Assembly (NCBI GenBank): GCA_026414605.1
Contig: JAOAIP010000038.1
Coordinates: forward strand, 124,001 to 188,000
Source of the DNA: Bacteroidia bacterium
GTDB lineage: Bacteria > Bacteroidota > Bacteroidia > B-17B0 > Aurantibacillaceae
Reading direction: 5' to 3'
Length of the DNA stretch: 64,000 nucleotides
Below the pieces are notes generated by a model. The model worked only from the letters and a program-made list of their open reading frames with translations, searched no databases and was not told the DNA's origin. Shown one piece after another: positions 37,964-47,471 of the stretch. A program made the translations under genes and the position numbers. Each line of letters begins with the position of its first letter. The stretch's first letter is position 1.

Positions 37964-38885
37964 GATTTATTCCTGCTAATAGATACATTACTGCCATTCT
38001 TACAGCCACACCGTTTTCTACTTGTTCTAAAATAATAGAGTGCTTACTATCTGCTACATCGCTGGTAATTTCAACCCCTCTGTTAATAGGTCCAGGGTGC
38101 ATTATAATGATTTCTTTTTTTAATTTGCTTAAAACTTCATTGTTTAATTGATACATTAAAGCGTATTCTCTTAATGATGGAAAGTATTTAGTGTCTTGTC
38201 TTTCAAGTTGAATGCGTAACATATTAGCTACATCACACCATTCCAATGCCTTCATTAAATTTGTTTCCACTTCTATACCTAATGCCTGAATATACTTAGG
38301 CATCAATGTAAGAGGACCACACACTTTTACTTTGGCACCCATTTTGTTGAGTAATAATATGTTTGACAAAGCCACACGAGAATGAAGAATATCCCCAACG
38401 ATAGCGACTTTTACATTCTTTAAAGTTCCTAATTTTTCTTTAATAGAAAAAGCATCCAATAGGGCTTGTGTAGGATGTTCGTGCGTACCATCTCCAGCAT
38501 TAATGATGTGTGCATTGACCTTTTTAGCCAAAAACACACACGCACCAGGCGAAGAATGCCGCATCACTATCATATCTACTTTCATTGATAAAATGTTGTT
38601 AGCGGTGTCTATAAGTGTTTCGCCTTTTTTTACAGAAGAAGTAGATGCGGAAAAATTGATAATATCAGCACCCAGTCGCTTTTGGGCTAATTCAAAAGAA
38701 ATTCGGGTACGAGTTGAATTTTCAAAGAAAAGATTGGCTACTGTGATATCTCTTAAAGAAGGGACTTTTTTAATCGGGCGATTAATGACTTCTTTGAACG
38801 ATTTGGCTGTTTCTAAAATAAGATCTATATCTTGAACTGAAAGATCTTTAATGCCTAATAAATGTTTAGTAGATAGCGTTGCCAT
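37959..38885 (-). CDS. pyrB: Aspartate carbamoyltransferase catalytic subunit
   Basis: PyrB joins carbamoyl phosphate and aspartate, the committed step of pyrimidine synthesis. All of the usual 308 residues are present, with the carbamoyl-phosphate loop FFENSTRTRISFE (Ser57-Thr58-Arg59-Thr60), HEHPTQALLDAF, and MHPGPINRGVEI in the C-terminal aspartate domain. The start codon immediately follows the pyrR stop with no intervening base, so the pair is translationally coupled. The stop codon lies inside a dispersed repeat. No pyrI regulatory subunit gene is adjacent. Confidence 0.97.
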   Translation of the reverse strand: MATLSTKHLLGIKDLSVQDIDLILETAKSFKEVINRPIKKVPSLRDITVANLFFENSTRTRISFELAQKRLGADIINFSASTSSVKKGETLIDTANNILSMKVDMIVMRHSSPGACVFLAKKVNAHIINAGDGTHEHPTQALLDAFSIKEKLGTLKNVKVAIVGDILHSRVALSNILLLNKMGAKVKVCGPLTLMPKYIQALGIEVETNLMKALEWCDVANMLRIQLERQDTKYFPSLREYALMYQLNNEVLSKLKKEIIIMHPGPINRGVEITSDVADSKHSIILEQVENGVAVRMAVMYLLAGINH

Positions 38886-39467
38886 TTATTTTAATTTTTC
38901 TTTGAATTCTAAATACACACTGCTTTTTTTCCAATCTTCTTTCCAATCAATCAATACTTTTTGATTATCAAAGGAGTCAATACTAATACCTGAATAATTG
39001 GGTTCTATGGGTAATTGGCGAGTAAACCGACGATTGACTAAAACAAGTAACTCAACAGATTCGGGACGACCATAATTTTGGAGTGCATCTAATGCGGCAC
39101 GAATAGTGCGTCCTGTATATAACACATCATCAATGAGAACAACTTTTTTATTTTCAATTGAAAAATTAGGATCTATTTTTTGTGGTGATGGTGATAATGG
39201 TTTTAATTTAAAATCGTCTCTGTAAAAAGTAACGTCTATTTCTGCATACTCAAGATGCTTGATGTTTTTGGAAGATTTTAATAATGAATGAATAATTCTT
39301 GAAAGATAAACACCTCTTGGCTGAATGCCTACAAGTACTAAATTATTGGATGAATAATAGTTTTCAATGATTTGGCGAGACAATCTTTGAATGGTTAATT
39401 CTAAACGAGGATGTTGTAAAATTTTTATACTCTCAAAAGCAGAAACTTTGGCTTTTTTTTGAGACAT
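38886..39467 (-). CDS. pyrR: PyrR-type uracil phosphoribosyltransferase / pyr regulator
   Basis: The 193-residue protein has the type I phosphoribosyltransferase fold with the PRPP-binding motif VVLIDDVLYTGRTIRAALDAL and the PyrR-type VGIQPRGVYLSRI segment. In Firmicutes PyrR binds pyr mRNA to cause attenuation and also has uracil phosphoribosyltransferase activity. Here no anti-antiterminator/terminator pair is visible in the pyrR leader or between pyrR and pyrB, so the enzymatic role is better supported than attenuation. It is directly joined to pyrB. Length is slightly above the common 175-185. Confidence 0.9.
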   Translation of the reverse strand: MSQKKAKVSAFESIKILQHPRLELTIQRLSRQIIENYYSSNNLVLVGIQPRGVYLSRIIHSLLKSSKNIKHLEYAEIDVTFYRDDFKLKPLSPSPQKIDPNFSIENKKVVLIDDVLYTGRTIRAALDALQNYGRPESVELLVLVNRRFTRQLPIEPNYSGISIDSFDNQKVLIDWKEDWKKSSVYLEFKEKLK

Positions 39468-39532
39468 AATTTTTGCTGTAATAATACGAAATTTATCATA
39501 CCAAAATAAAAATGACCCTTAAAGTATTTTAA

Positions 39533-39567
39533 TAAAAAAACCAGAACTCTATGAAAGAATTCTGGTT
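39533..39567 (-). terminator. Intrinsic terminator after the Spy-like gene
   Basis: Read on the minus strand, the stem AACCAGAA/TTCTGGTT is followed by T7. It lies about 33 bp after the stop codon at 39600 and separates this gene from pyrR. Confidence 0.8.
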
Positions 39568-39599
39568 CCTTTATTTTGTAAAACATTTAGAGATGATTC

Positions 39600-40055
39600 C
39601 TATTGTTCATTCTTTTCATCGGGGATTAATTCTTCGGGTTTGCCATCAGATGAATGTTTGGCTTTATGGTGTTGTTTTAACTTTTCAAGTTGTTCAGGAG
39701 TTAAGATATTCTTGACATCTTGACGATATTTTTGTCTTATTTGATGAATCTCTTGTTTGGCTATTTCTTTTTTATCGGGTTGTCCTTTGTATTTTTGCAA
39801 AACAGCATCTACAGATTTTGAACGTTCTAATGCCAAATTATAAATCTTATTTTTTTGATCGGGATTAAGTCCTACAATTTTGTCTAATTGATCAACAGAT
39901 TTTTGCGCACGTTCTTCGGGTGTTAATTTTGCTTTTTTGTTTTGATGCATTGGCTTATCACTTTGAGCCACATTTGGTGCATTTTGAGCATTTGTAGCAT
40001 TTGTAAATAATAATGCACTGCTTGCTGTTGTAATTACTAAGATTAACTTTTTCAT
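39600..40055 (-). CDS. Small periplasmic Spy/CpxP-like helical protein
   Basis: This is a 151-residue exported protein with a Sec signal (about residues 1-23, ending TNAQ). The mature part is all helical and charge-rich, with two repeats of the LTPE(E/Q) type (LTPEERAQKSVDQLDKIVGLNPDQ near residues 44-67 and LTPEQLEKLKQHHKAKH near 116-132), as in Spy/CpxP and DUF4890 periplasmic proteins, some of which bind unfolded proteins or metal. The His/Lys cluster near the C-terminus might bind metal. No envelope-stress regulator is adjacent. Function remains inferred from motif pattern only. Confidence 0.75.
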   Translation of the reverse strand: MKKLILVITTASSALLFTNATNAQNAPNVAQSDKPMHQNKKAKLTPEERAQKSVDQLDKIVGLNPDQKNKIYNLALERSKSVDAVLQKYKGQPDKKEIAKQEIHQIRQKYRQDVKNILTPEQLEKLKQHHKAKHSSDGKPEELIPDEKNEQ

Positions 40056-40466
40056 AGTTTTTGATTTTATTTTTAGATGCGTAAATATAGAGAAAGTTTA
40101 AAACTATATCAAATAATCGTTACTTTTTAGCTTATATTTTACCACAAAGAACACGTTAGTACAAAGTGAAAAGTGGAAAGTTTGAAAGTAAAAGGAAATA
40201 TTTTTCAATATAATGATATAGCGTTTTAATACTTTTAACTTTTAACTTTCTACTTTATAGGTGCCGCCCTTTCAGGGATTGAATGTTGGGGGTATTTTCG
40301 CCCACAGGGCTTTGTCCTGCGCTATGATATTTCGCCCCTTCGGGGCTACGGATATTGTGTTACTATTAGGACTAATCGTTAATCACAAATAATTGACAAT
40401 TTTTTTATATTCTTAGTGATTTAGTTTGAAATCACTATCCTAATAATTATAGTAACTCTATTGTTT
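40056..40466. repeat. Intergenic spacer with repeat copy 3 (module A left part plus hairpin cassette)
   Basis: No gene is seen. From 40140 the left end of module A is present (ACCACAAAGAACACGTTAGT, AAGTGAAAAGTGGAAAGT), then the 30-bp core at 40186-40215 and TTTAACTTTCTACTT arms to about 40257. The hairpin cassette follows: CCCTTTCAGGG (40267-40277), CAGGGCTTTGTCCTG (40305-40319) and GCCCCTTCGGGGC (40334-40346), then GGACTAATC. The expected right arm of module A is not recognisable. The segment is on the plus strand in the same orientation as the copy at 56771. Confidence 0.85.
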
Positions 40467-43034
40467 TTAATCAGTATTTAATTTTTTCAAGAGTTCTTCT
40501 AATTGCTGTAAATCTTTAATTAATACTTCTCTTTGTTTTGAACCTTCAAATTTTCCAACCACACCTGCTTTTTCTAATTCATCTACTAAACGTCCTGCTC
40601 TATTGAAACCTATTTTTAGTTTTCTTTGTAGAAAGGAAACACTTCCTTGCTGGAATTGAACAACTAATCGGGCGGCTTCATCAAAAAGTTTATCTCTTTC
40701 AGAAAGATCTATATCATTGGCAGATCCATCATCGTTTTCATCAATGTATTCAGGTAATAAGAAGGCACTTGGGTAACCTCTTTGAAGTCCAATAAATTCG
40801 GCTACTCTTTCTACTTCGGGCGTATCTACAAATGCACATTGCAAACGAATCAAATCACTGCCTGCACTAAACAGCATATCACCACGGCCTATAAGTTGTT
40901 CGGCACCACCTGCATCTAAAATAGTTCGGGAGTCAATTTTACTTGACACTTTGAAAGCAATACGAGCCGGGAAATTGGCTTTTATAACACCAGTAATGAT
41001 ATTGACAGAAGGTCTTTGGGTGGCTATTACCAAATGAATGCCTACAGCACGTGCTAACTGAGCAATACGGGCAATAGGTCCTTCTACTTCTTTGCCGGCT
41101 GTCATTATAAGGTCTGCAAACTCATCTATTACAACCACAATATAAGGCAAATAACGGTGTCCATCATTAGGATTTAATCTTCTTTTGATAAATTTTTGAT
41201 TGTATTCTTTGATGTTCCGCACTTGTGCATCTTGAAGGAGTGCATAGCGGTTGTCCATTTCTATAGTAAGAGAATTTAGCGTGTGTATCACTTTTTTGGT
41301 ATCTGTAATAATGGCTTCTTCAGAATTTGGAAGTTTTGCTAAGAAATGTCTTTCTATTTTATTATACAAGGTAAGTTCAACTTTTTTAGGGTCCACTAAA
41401 ACAAATTTTAATTCGGCGGGATGTTTTTTGTACAAAAGAGATAATAAGATAGCATTAATACCAACGGATTTTCCTTGCCCTGTGGCACCTGCCATCAGAA
41501 GGTGGGGCATTTTGGCTAAATCAGCAATATACACTTCATTACTAATCGTTCTACCGAGAGCAATGGGTAATTCAAATTGAGTACTTTGGAATTTTTCAGA
41601 AGTAAAAATATTTTTTAAAGAAACTATTTCGGGATGTTGATTAGGAACTTCTATACCTATTGTGCCTTTTCCAGGAATAGGAGCAATAATACGAATGCCA
41701 AGAGCGGCTAAACTCAATGCTATGTCGTCTTCTAAATTTTTGATTCGGGCTATTCTAATACCAGGAGCAGGCACAATTTCATAGAGAGTAACAGTAGGTC
41801 CAACCGTGGCTTTAATTTCTTGTATGTCTATACCATAATTTTTGAGTGTTTTGACAATTCTATCTTTGTTTTGGATTAACTCTTCTTGATTTATTTTTCC
41901 AATTCCGCTACCATAATCGTTTAATAAATCCAATCCTGGGTATACATAATCAGATAATTCGGCTAATGGATTGTATTCACCTTGTTGTTCCACTAATTGA
42001 TCTGCGATTTCATCAATAGATTTTTCAGCATCATCGTTTTGATTTGTATCTTGTTGTAGTGGATCCGTTGTGTTTTCATTTACAACAGGATTTTCAATTG
42101 TAAAAACTGGTTCTGATTCTGAAGATGATTCTTTTTCAGAAGTGTTTTCAGAAGTAAAACTAATTGTATTTTCTTTTTCTTCAACAATTAAAATGGTTTT
42201 ATCTTCGGTTTCATCCGATTCTTTTGATAATGGAAAAACATTGGGTTCAATAGAATTCTCATCTGTTTCTTGATTACTATCAAAAGATTCATTGATTGGT
42301 TCTGCATTATCTTGAATATCTTCTTTTATTTTATCTGAAAAACTTGATAAGTTGAATTTTAATAAGGATAGATAGTTTTTATTTATCAAAAAGTAAATTA
42401 TTAATGATGTAATAAGTAAACTCAATAAGCCCCATTTACCAATGAAATGCGATAATGTTGTATTGATGATGTCGCCATAATTTCCACCTGCAAAAGGATA
42501 ATTTTCATTAAAAATAAAATTGAGTGTTAAGGATAACCAAATTGCCCAAAAGAAAGTATGTAATAACGCATCAAAAGAAGTGGGTTTGAGCCGGATTTTG
42601 TTTAATCCCCAAATTGCTAAAGTAATAGGAATAACTAAACTTCCAATTCCAAAAAATCGGTAAATAAAGATATGGGATAGTAATGCCCCTAAAGTGCCGC
42701 CCCAATTTTGAATATCGGTTTCATAACTAAATAAATAAGAAAGAGGAGCCGTTACTTTATCAAAATCATATTGCCAAGTAAAAAAGAATGAAATGAAAGA
42801 AATACCTAAAAATATCGCTAATAGTACAATACCCCCCCCCGTAATAATAGAATACGTGGGATTTGTTTTATATTGATCTTGGAGAAATTTTAATCCTTTT
42901 TTGAGGGATGAATCGGCATTTGTTTTTGATGTTTTATTTTTTGGTAGATCGTACGAAACATCATCGCCTGTATCTTCTACATAGGTTTCTTCTAATAATG
43001 GGGTAGATTTTATTTTATTTTTTGACTTTGCCAT
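40467..43034 (-). CDS. ftsK: DNA translocase FtsK
   Basis: FtsK couples chromosome segregation with cell division by pumping DNA toward dif. The 855-residue protein has an N-terminal membrane domain of about four to five segments (about 60-225), an acidic low-complexity linker (about 235-370), the RecA-like motor with Walker A GATGQGKSVG (about residue 512) and Walker B VVIDEFADL, and the C-terminal winged-helix gamma domain (VQFQQGSVSFLQRKLKIGFNRAGRLVDELE) that reads KOPS sites. I use the ATG at 43034; an upstream in-frame TTG (43046) lies too close to the promoter box. A run of nine G codes for glycines in the first membrane region. Confidence 0.96.
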   Translation of the reverse strand: MAKSKNKIKSTPLLEETYVEDTGDDVSYDLPKNKTSKTNADSSLKKGLKFLQDQYKTNPTYSIITGGGIVLLAIFLGISFISFFFTWQYDFDKVTAPLSYLFSYETDIQNWGGTLGALLSHIFIYRFFGIGSLVIPITLAIWGLNKIRLKPTSFDALLHTFFWAIWLSLTLNFIFNENYPFAGGNYGDIINTTLSHFIGKWGLLSLLITSLIIYFLINKNYLSLLKFNLSSFSDKIKEDIQDNAEPINESFDSNQETDENSIEPNVFPLSKESDETEDKTILIVEEKENTISFTSENTSEKESSSESEPVFTIENPVVNENTTDPLQQDTNQNDDAEKSIDEIADQLVEQQGEYNPLAELSDYVYPGLDLLNDYGSGIGKINQEELIQNKDRIVKTLKNYGIDIQEIKATVGPTVTLYEIVPAPGIRIARIKNLEDDIALSLAALGIRIIAPIPGKGTIGIEVPNQHPEIVSLKNIFTSEKFQSTQFELPIALGRTISNEVYIADLAKMPHLLMAGATGQGKSVGINAILLSLLYKKHPAELKFVLVDPKKVELTLYNKIERHFLAKLPNSEEAIITDTKKVIHTLNSLTIEMDNRYALLQDAQVRNIKEYNQKFIKRRLNPNDGHRYLPYIVVVIDEFADLIMTAGKEVEGPIARIAQLARAVGIHLVIATQRPSVNIITGVIKANFPARIAFKVSSKIDSRTILDAGGAEQLIGRGDMLFSAGSDLIRLQCAFVDTPEVERVAEFIGLQRGYPSAFLLPEYIDENDDGSANDIDLSERDKLFDEAARLVVQFQQGSVSFLQRKLKIGFNRAGRLVDELEKAGVVGKFEGSKQREVLIKDLQQLEELLKKLNTD

Positions 43035-43050
43035 AGTTTTATGCAAAGCA

Positions 43051-43084
43051 CAAATTTACAGAGTTTTATGCGGATGCTTGCAAA
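43051..43084 (-). promoter_or_regulatory. Promoter of ftsK
   Basis: Read on the minus strand, TTTG (43081-43084) and TAAATTTG (43051-43058) are 22 bp apart. The -7 box ends 16 bp before the ATG at 43034, which argues against the TTG at 43046 as start. Confidence 0.65.
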
Positions 43085-43225
43085 TTATTTATCCAAAAGT
43101 TATCCAAAATGAAATGTGAATAATTTGGATTAATTTTTGATTGTATTGTTTTGAATTTTTTGAAATCAGGATTTTATAGATGGGTGCGTTTATTTTGTGT
43201 AGTTTTGCAGGCAAGAGAGAATTTT

Positions 43226-45763
43226 ATGGAAAATATTGAATATGTAGGAGAACATCTGTGGGCGGGGCAGTTAGGACATTTTTTGACTATTACCTTGTTT
43301 GCGGCTTCTTTGTCAAGTATGTTGGCTTACTTTTTATCGTATAAATATGTTGATTTAATCAAGGCGGCAAGAGTTTTTTTGTATTTGCATTTCATTGCTG
43401 TCATTTCAATTTTTGGGTTAAGTTTATGGATGCTTTTTCATCATTATTTTGAATATCAATATGTGTGGCAACACAGCAATAAGTCAATGGATAAGCAGTT
43501 TATTTTATCTTGTTTGTGGGAAGGACAAGAAGGAAGTTTTTTACTTTGGATATTTTGGCAATCATTAATTAGTATTGTTCTTTATAGAAAATTAAATAAA
43601 AAAGAGCCCATAGCGATGGGTCTGTTTATGTTGGTGCAAGTATTTTTATCTACTATGATTTTGGGAATATATGTAGGTGATACAAAAATTGGCAGTAGTT
43701 TATTTTTGTTATTACGAGAACATCCTGATTTTATGCATTTACCATTTTTACAAAATCCTAATTATTTGGATAGTTTAGATGGTCGTGGGCTGAATCCTTT
43801 GTTAGCCAACTATTGGATGACCATACATCCACCAACTTTGTTTTTGGGATTTGCGTCTACTTTAGTGCCTTTTGTTTTAGCATTAGAAGGATTGTTTTCA
43901 AAAGATTATTATTATTGGCAAAAGCAAGGCATAAAGTGGGCATTTTTTTCAGTATTAGTATTAGGTGCAGGTATTTTAATGGGCGGTGCTTGGGCTTATG
44001 AAGCATTGAGTTTTGGTGGCTTTTGGGCGTGGGATCCTGTTGAAAATTCATCATTAGTGCCGTGGCTATTGATTGTGGCGGCATCGCACTCTATGATTTT
44101 GAATACAAAAAATAAAGGTTCTGTTTTCACCACACATTTCTTTTCAGTATCTGCATTTATATTGGTTTTATACTCTACATTTTTGACAAGAAGTGGTATT
44201 TTAGGCAATGCTTCGGTGCATGCTTTTACAGATCTTGGTATGCAAGGGCAGTTACTTTTGTTTATCTTATTTTTCATTGGTGTTGTAGTATGGATGTTTT
44301 TAGAAGAATTATTACTTAAAAACTTTTATTGGTTAAGTTCTATATTGATGCTGTATTTTGCAATAATCACAGAATACTACAAGTGGTTTTTGATAATTTG
44401 GTTTTTAATGAGCGTTGCACTAATGGTGTATACTTACATAAAACATCATCATCAAAAAGAAGAAGAAGCCGTATCATCCAAAGAGTTTTGGATATTTTTA
44501 GGGTCTTTGTTGTTTTTTGTAGCAGGCATTATCATTATTTATTTTACATCTGTGCCTGTGTTTAATAAGATATTTAATACAAATAAAGCCCCCATTAAGC
44601 CCGATGATTATAATGTTTGGATGATGCCTTTAGCAATCCTTATTTTTGTTTTGATGGCTGTGTCGCAATATCTCAAATATCAAAAAACAAATTGGGCATC
44701 TATTAAAAAATACATTCTTTGGGATAGTAGTAGTTCATTTGTTCTTACATCTTTGATATTTATAGTGTTTTATTGGAATGATAAAGAAATAAGCATATCA
44801 AGAAAATTCATTTATTTCTTTTTAATATGGGCATCGCTTTATGCTGTTATATCTAATTTTCATTATTGGTTAAGCATTGCCAAAGGGCATTTAAAGAAAT
44901 TATCTGCATCGCTTTCTCACATTGGTTTTGCTCTGATTATTCTCGGTGCATTGATTTCCACTTCTAAAAAACATCATTTATTACCTGCACAAACATCATC
45001 TATGATTAATCAACTTGGTGAAAGTTTTGATAAACAAAAAAGCATTGTATTAGTTCAAGGCGATACTGTTCAAGTGGGAAATTTGTATGCAAGTTATGAA
45101 AATAAAGAAAAAAAAGGATACACTTATTATTTCAAGGTCAATTATTCTAAAGAAAACGATCGGCATCAAAAAGAACATTGGTTTACACTTTATCCAAGAG
45201 TGCAGGATAATCCTATAATGGGGAAAGCCGCAGATCCTGACACCAAGCACTTTTTGTGGTATGATATTTATACTCATATTACCTATGCTGATTTGTCTAT
45301 GAATACAAATTTACAAGAAGATGCTACTCTCACCAATTACAAAGGACATTTACACGATACTATTTTTACCAATAATGCATTTGTTGTTCTTGATTCGTTG
45401 TATGCCAATAAAAGTTATGAAGAGTTTTCAAAAAATCCTGATGAATTGGAAATTACAGTGCGATTAAAAGTAATCAATTCTAAAGGACAATACAAGTTTG
45501 TTTATCCCAAATATTTTATCAAGAATAAAACGATTGTTCCAAGCACCGAAAAACTTGAAGAGTTAGGTTTAAGTTTTACTATATGGAAATTATATCCTGA
45601 TACAGAAGAAATAGAAATTGCAGTGTCTGAAAACAAATCATCAAACGATTTTATTGTAATGGAAGCCATCGTTTTTCCTATGATTAATTTACTATGGTTA
45701 GGATGTATAGTAATGTCTGTTGGTGTATTACTTTATTTGATACAAGCAATGAAATCAAAATAA
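43226..45763 (+). CDS. CcmF/CcsA-type cytochrome c assembly protein
   Basis: This 845-residue polytopic membrane protein handles haem for cytochrome c maturation. The tryptophan-rich WWD region reads WAYEALSFGGFWAWDPVENSSLVPWL, the CcmF/CcsA haem-handling signature, preceded by the HPPTLFLGFASTLVPF histidine and followed by LTRSGILGNASVHAF. About 14-15 membrane segments are seen, with a large extracytoplasmic C-terminal region (about 620-815) before a last helix. I chose ATG 43226 (MENIEYVGEHLWAGQLG, the usual start) over an upstream TTG at 43151. The next gene starts one base after the stop, so they form an operon. Confidence 0.92.
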   Translation: MENIEYVGEHLWAGQLGHFLTITLFAASLSSMLAYFLSYKYVDLIKAARVFLYLHFIAVISIFGLSLWMLFHHYFEYQYVWQHSNKSMDKQFILSCLWEGQEGSFLLWIFWQSLISIVLYRKLNKKEPIAMGLFMLVQVFLSTMILGIYVGDTKIGSSLFLLLREHPDFMHLPFLQNPNYLDSLDGRGLNPLLANYWMTIHPPTLFLGFASTLVPFVLALEGLFSKDYYYWQKQGIKWAFFSVLVLGAGILMGGAWAYEALSFGGFWAWDPVENSSLVPWLLIVAASHSMILNTKNKGSVFTTHFFSVSAFILVLYSTFLTRSGILGNASVHAFTDLGMQGQLLLFILFFIGVVVWMFLEELLLKNFYWLSSILMLYFAIITEYYKWFLIIWFLMSVALMVYTYIKHHHQKEEEAVSSKEFWIFLGSLLFFVAGIIIIYFTSVPVFNKIFNTNKAPIKPDDYNVWMMPLAILIFVLMAVSQYLKYQKTNWASIKKYILWDSSSSFVLTSLIFIVFYWNDKEISISRKFIYFFLIWASLYAVISNFHYWLSIAKGHLKKLSASLSHIGFALIILGALISTSKKHHLLPAQTSSMINQLGESFDKQKSIVLVQGDTVQVGNLYASYENKEKKGYTYYFKVNYSKENDRHQKEHWFTLYPRVQDNPIMGKAADPDTKHFLWYDIYTHITYADLSMNTNLQEDATLTNYKGHLHDTIFTNNAFVVLDSLYANKSYEEFSKNPDELEITVRLKVINSKGQYKFVYPKYFIKNKTIVPSTEKLEELGLSFTIWKLYPDTEEIEIAVSENKSSNDFIVMEAIVFPMINLLWLGCIVMSVGVLLYLIQAMKSK

Positions 45764-45764
45764 T

Positions 45765-46565
45765 ATGAAAGTTGTAATTATTGGTGCAGGGAAAGTAGGA
45801 TATCATTTAGCCAAGCAACTTGAAAACAAGGTAGATGAATTGACCATTGTGAATCATCAAGAAAATGAAGTAACAACAAAATTACAAAAAGAAAAATTTA
45901 GTATCATTATAGGCATTGAGAATACACCAAAAGATAAAGATATTTACATTCTTGCTGTAAAAGATAGTGTTATATCAAGTGTAGCCAATCAATTAAAAGA
46001 CATTATTCTTGCAGATTCTTTGGTAGTTCATACTTCGGGGGCTATTGAATCATCAGTATTAAAAGCATTCAACAATTATGGTGTTATTTATCCATTGTAT
46101 TCTTTCACACTTTCAGAACAAAAAATAGATTGGAATAAAATGCCTATTTTTTACATCTCCAATAATGCTGCTACAGATAAAAAAATATATTCTATTTGCT
46201 TTAAATTAAATCACTCATTCATTTTCAAAATTAATGATGAACAAAAATTAAAAATTCACTTATTAGCAGTATTTGCCAACAATTTCACCAATGCCTTAGC
46301 ACATAGCATTTATCAATTAAGTCAATCTGAAGAAATAAAACAATTAAATTTAATGCCATTGATGATGTCCTTTGCTATTCAAACACTCCAAAGAATTCAA
46401 CACCAATCCCCATCGGTACTACAAACGGGTCCTGCTGTAAGAAAAGACTTTGTGAGTATTGAAAAACATTTGATTTTATTAAACAATTATCCCGATATTA
46501 AAGAATTATATCAATGTTTCACCACCTACATTCAAAACACTATAGCCAATGAACAAAAACATTAG
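45765..46565 (+). CDS. Rossmann-fold DUF2520 protein
   Basis: This 266-residue protein has an N-terminal NAD(P)-binding Rossmann domain (VVIIGAGKVGYHLAKQL, residues 3-19) and a DUF2520-type helical C-terminal domain (about 130-260, with YPLYSFTLSEQKIDW and the late QTGPAVRKDFVSIEKHL). The layout is like F420-dependent or pyrroline-5-carboxylate reductase-type dehydrogenases. Substrate and reaction are not established for the family. It starts one base after the cytochrome c assembly gene and overlaps the UbiA gene by 17 bp, so all are likely co-transcribed. Confidence 0.85.
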   Translation: MKVVIIGAGKVGYHLAKQLENKVDELTIVNHQENEVTTKLQKEKFSIIIGIENTPKDKDIYILAVKDSVISSVANQLKDIILADSLVVHTSGAIESSVLKAFNNYGVIYPLYSFTLSEQKIDWNKMPIFYISNNAATDKKIYSICFKLNHSFIFKINDEQKLKIHLLAVFANNFTNALAHSIYQLSQSEEIKQLNLMPLMMSFAIQTLQRIQHQSPSVLQTGPAVRKDFVSIEKHLILLNNYPDIKELYQCFTTYIQNTIANEQKH

Positions 46566-47460
46566 TAAGTACAAACTTTTATATTCTTTTGCTAAACTGA
46601 TACGAATAGAAAATTTGTTCTTGATGGCTTTTGTATTGTATGTAGCAAACGATTATATTTATAGAAAAGAAATGGTTGCATTATCTCCCATAAATTTGTG
46701 GATATTAATTTTAAGCACCATCAGTATTGGGGCAGGTGGATATGTGATTAATGATTATTTTGATTTAAAAATTGATAAAGTAAATAAACCCAATGAAGTA
46801 GTATTAGAAAAAACTATTCACCGAAAAGCAGCGATATTGTGGCATTTGTTTTTTTCAATAATTGGAATGATTGGTGGAATATATTTAGCATACCTATCAG
46901 GACATCTTTCTTTAAGTAGTATTCAACTCGCATCCATTGTTTTACTTTTAATTTATTCCAACATTTTAAAGAAGATATTTATTTTAGGAAATATCACTAT
47001 TTCATTACTCGCAGGATTATTGCCGATATTACCTTATATCTACATCAATGCTCAACATCCACATTTATCTATCATTACTGCCAATGCTTTGGTATCATTA
47101 AGTGCATTTGCTTTTTTTACAACACTCATTCGTGAATTAATCAAAGATATTCAAGATATAGAAGGCGATAGCATTGGCGGAAGAAAAACAATTCCAATTG
47201 TATGGGGCTTTTTGGCTTCAAAGATTATTATATTCTTTTTACTCTTTTTACTCATTATTTTTCTTTTACCTTTTGTAGTGTATTATTATTGGCAAAGAGA
47301 TTATTTATCTTTTTGGTATCATATCTTATTGCTTATTTTACCCACTTTAATAATGATGCTTTTGACGATATTTTATCAACACCCTAAGCAATTTTCAACC
47401 CTTTCATTACTTATGAAATTAATTATGCTCTTAGGAGTCATCTATTACTATATTTTTTAA
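46549..47460 (+). CDS. UbiA-superfamily prenyltransferase (geranylgeranylglycerol-phosphate type)
   Basis: This 303-residue membrane prenyltransferase has about eight to nine helices. The two Mg2+/diphosphate motifs are present: NDYFDLKID (Asn68-Asp76, NDxxDxxxD) and DIQDIEGDSIGGRKTIPIVWG (DxxxDxxxD region). Bacteroidota genes of this length and in this context are commonly annotated as geranylgeranylglycerol-phosphate geranylgeranyltransferase-like; a quinone-type acceptor is also possible. It overlaps the DUF2520 gene by 17 bp and is followed by maf after 11 bp. Confidence 0.85.
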   Translation: MNKNISKYKLLYSFAKLIRIENLFLMAFVLYVANDYIYRKEMVALSPINLWILILSTISIGAGGYVINDYFDLKIDKVNKPNEVVLEKTIHRKAAILWHLFFSIIGMIGGIYLAYLSGHLSLSSIQLASIVLLLIYSNILKKIFILGNITISLLAGLLPILPYIYINAQHPHLSIITANALVSLSAFAFFTTLIRELIKDIQDIEGDSIGGRKTIPIVWGFLASKIIIFFLLFLLIIFLLPFVVYYYWQRDYLSFWYHILLLILPTLIMMLLTIFYQHPKQFSTLSLLMKLIMLLGVIYYYIF

Positions 47461-47471
47461 ACTATAAAACA

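Noticed and set aside
39468-39599. PyrR attenuator before pyrR
   Set aside because: The only hairpin there is the terminator of the preceding gene; no alternative antiterminator fold was found by eye.
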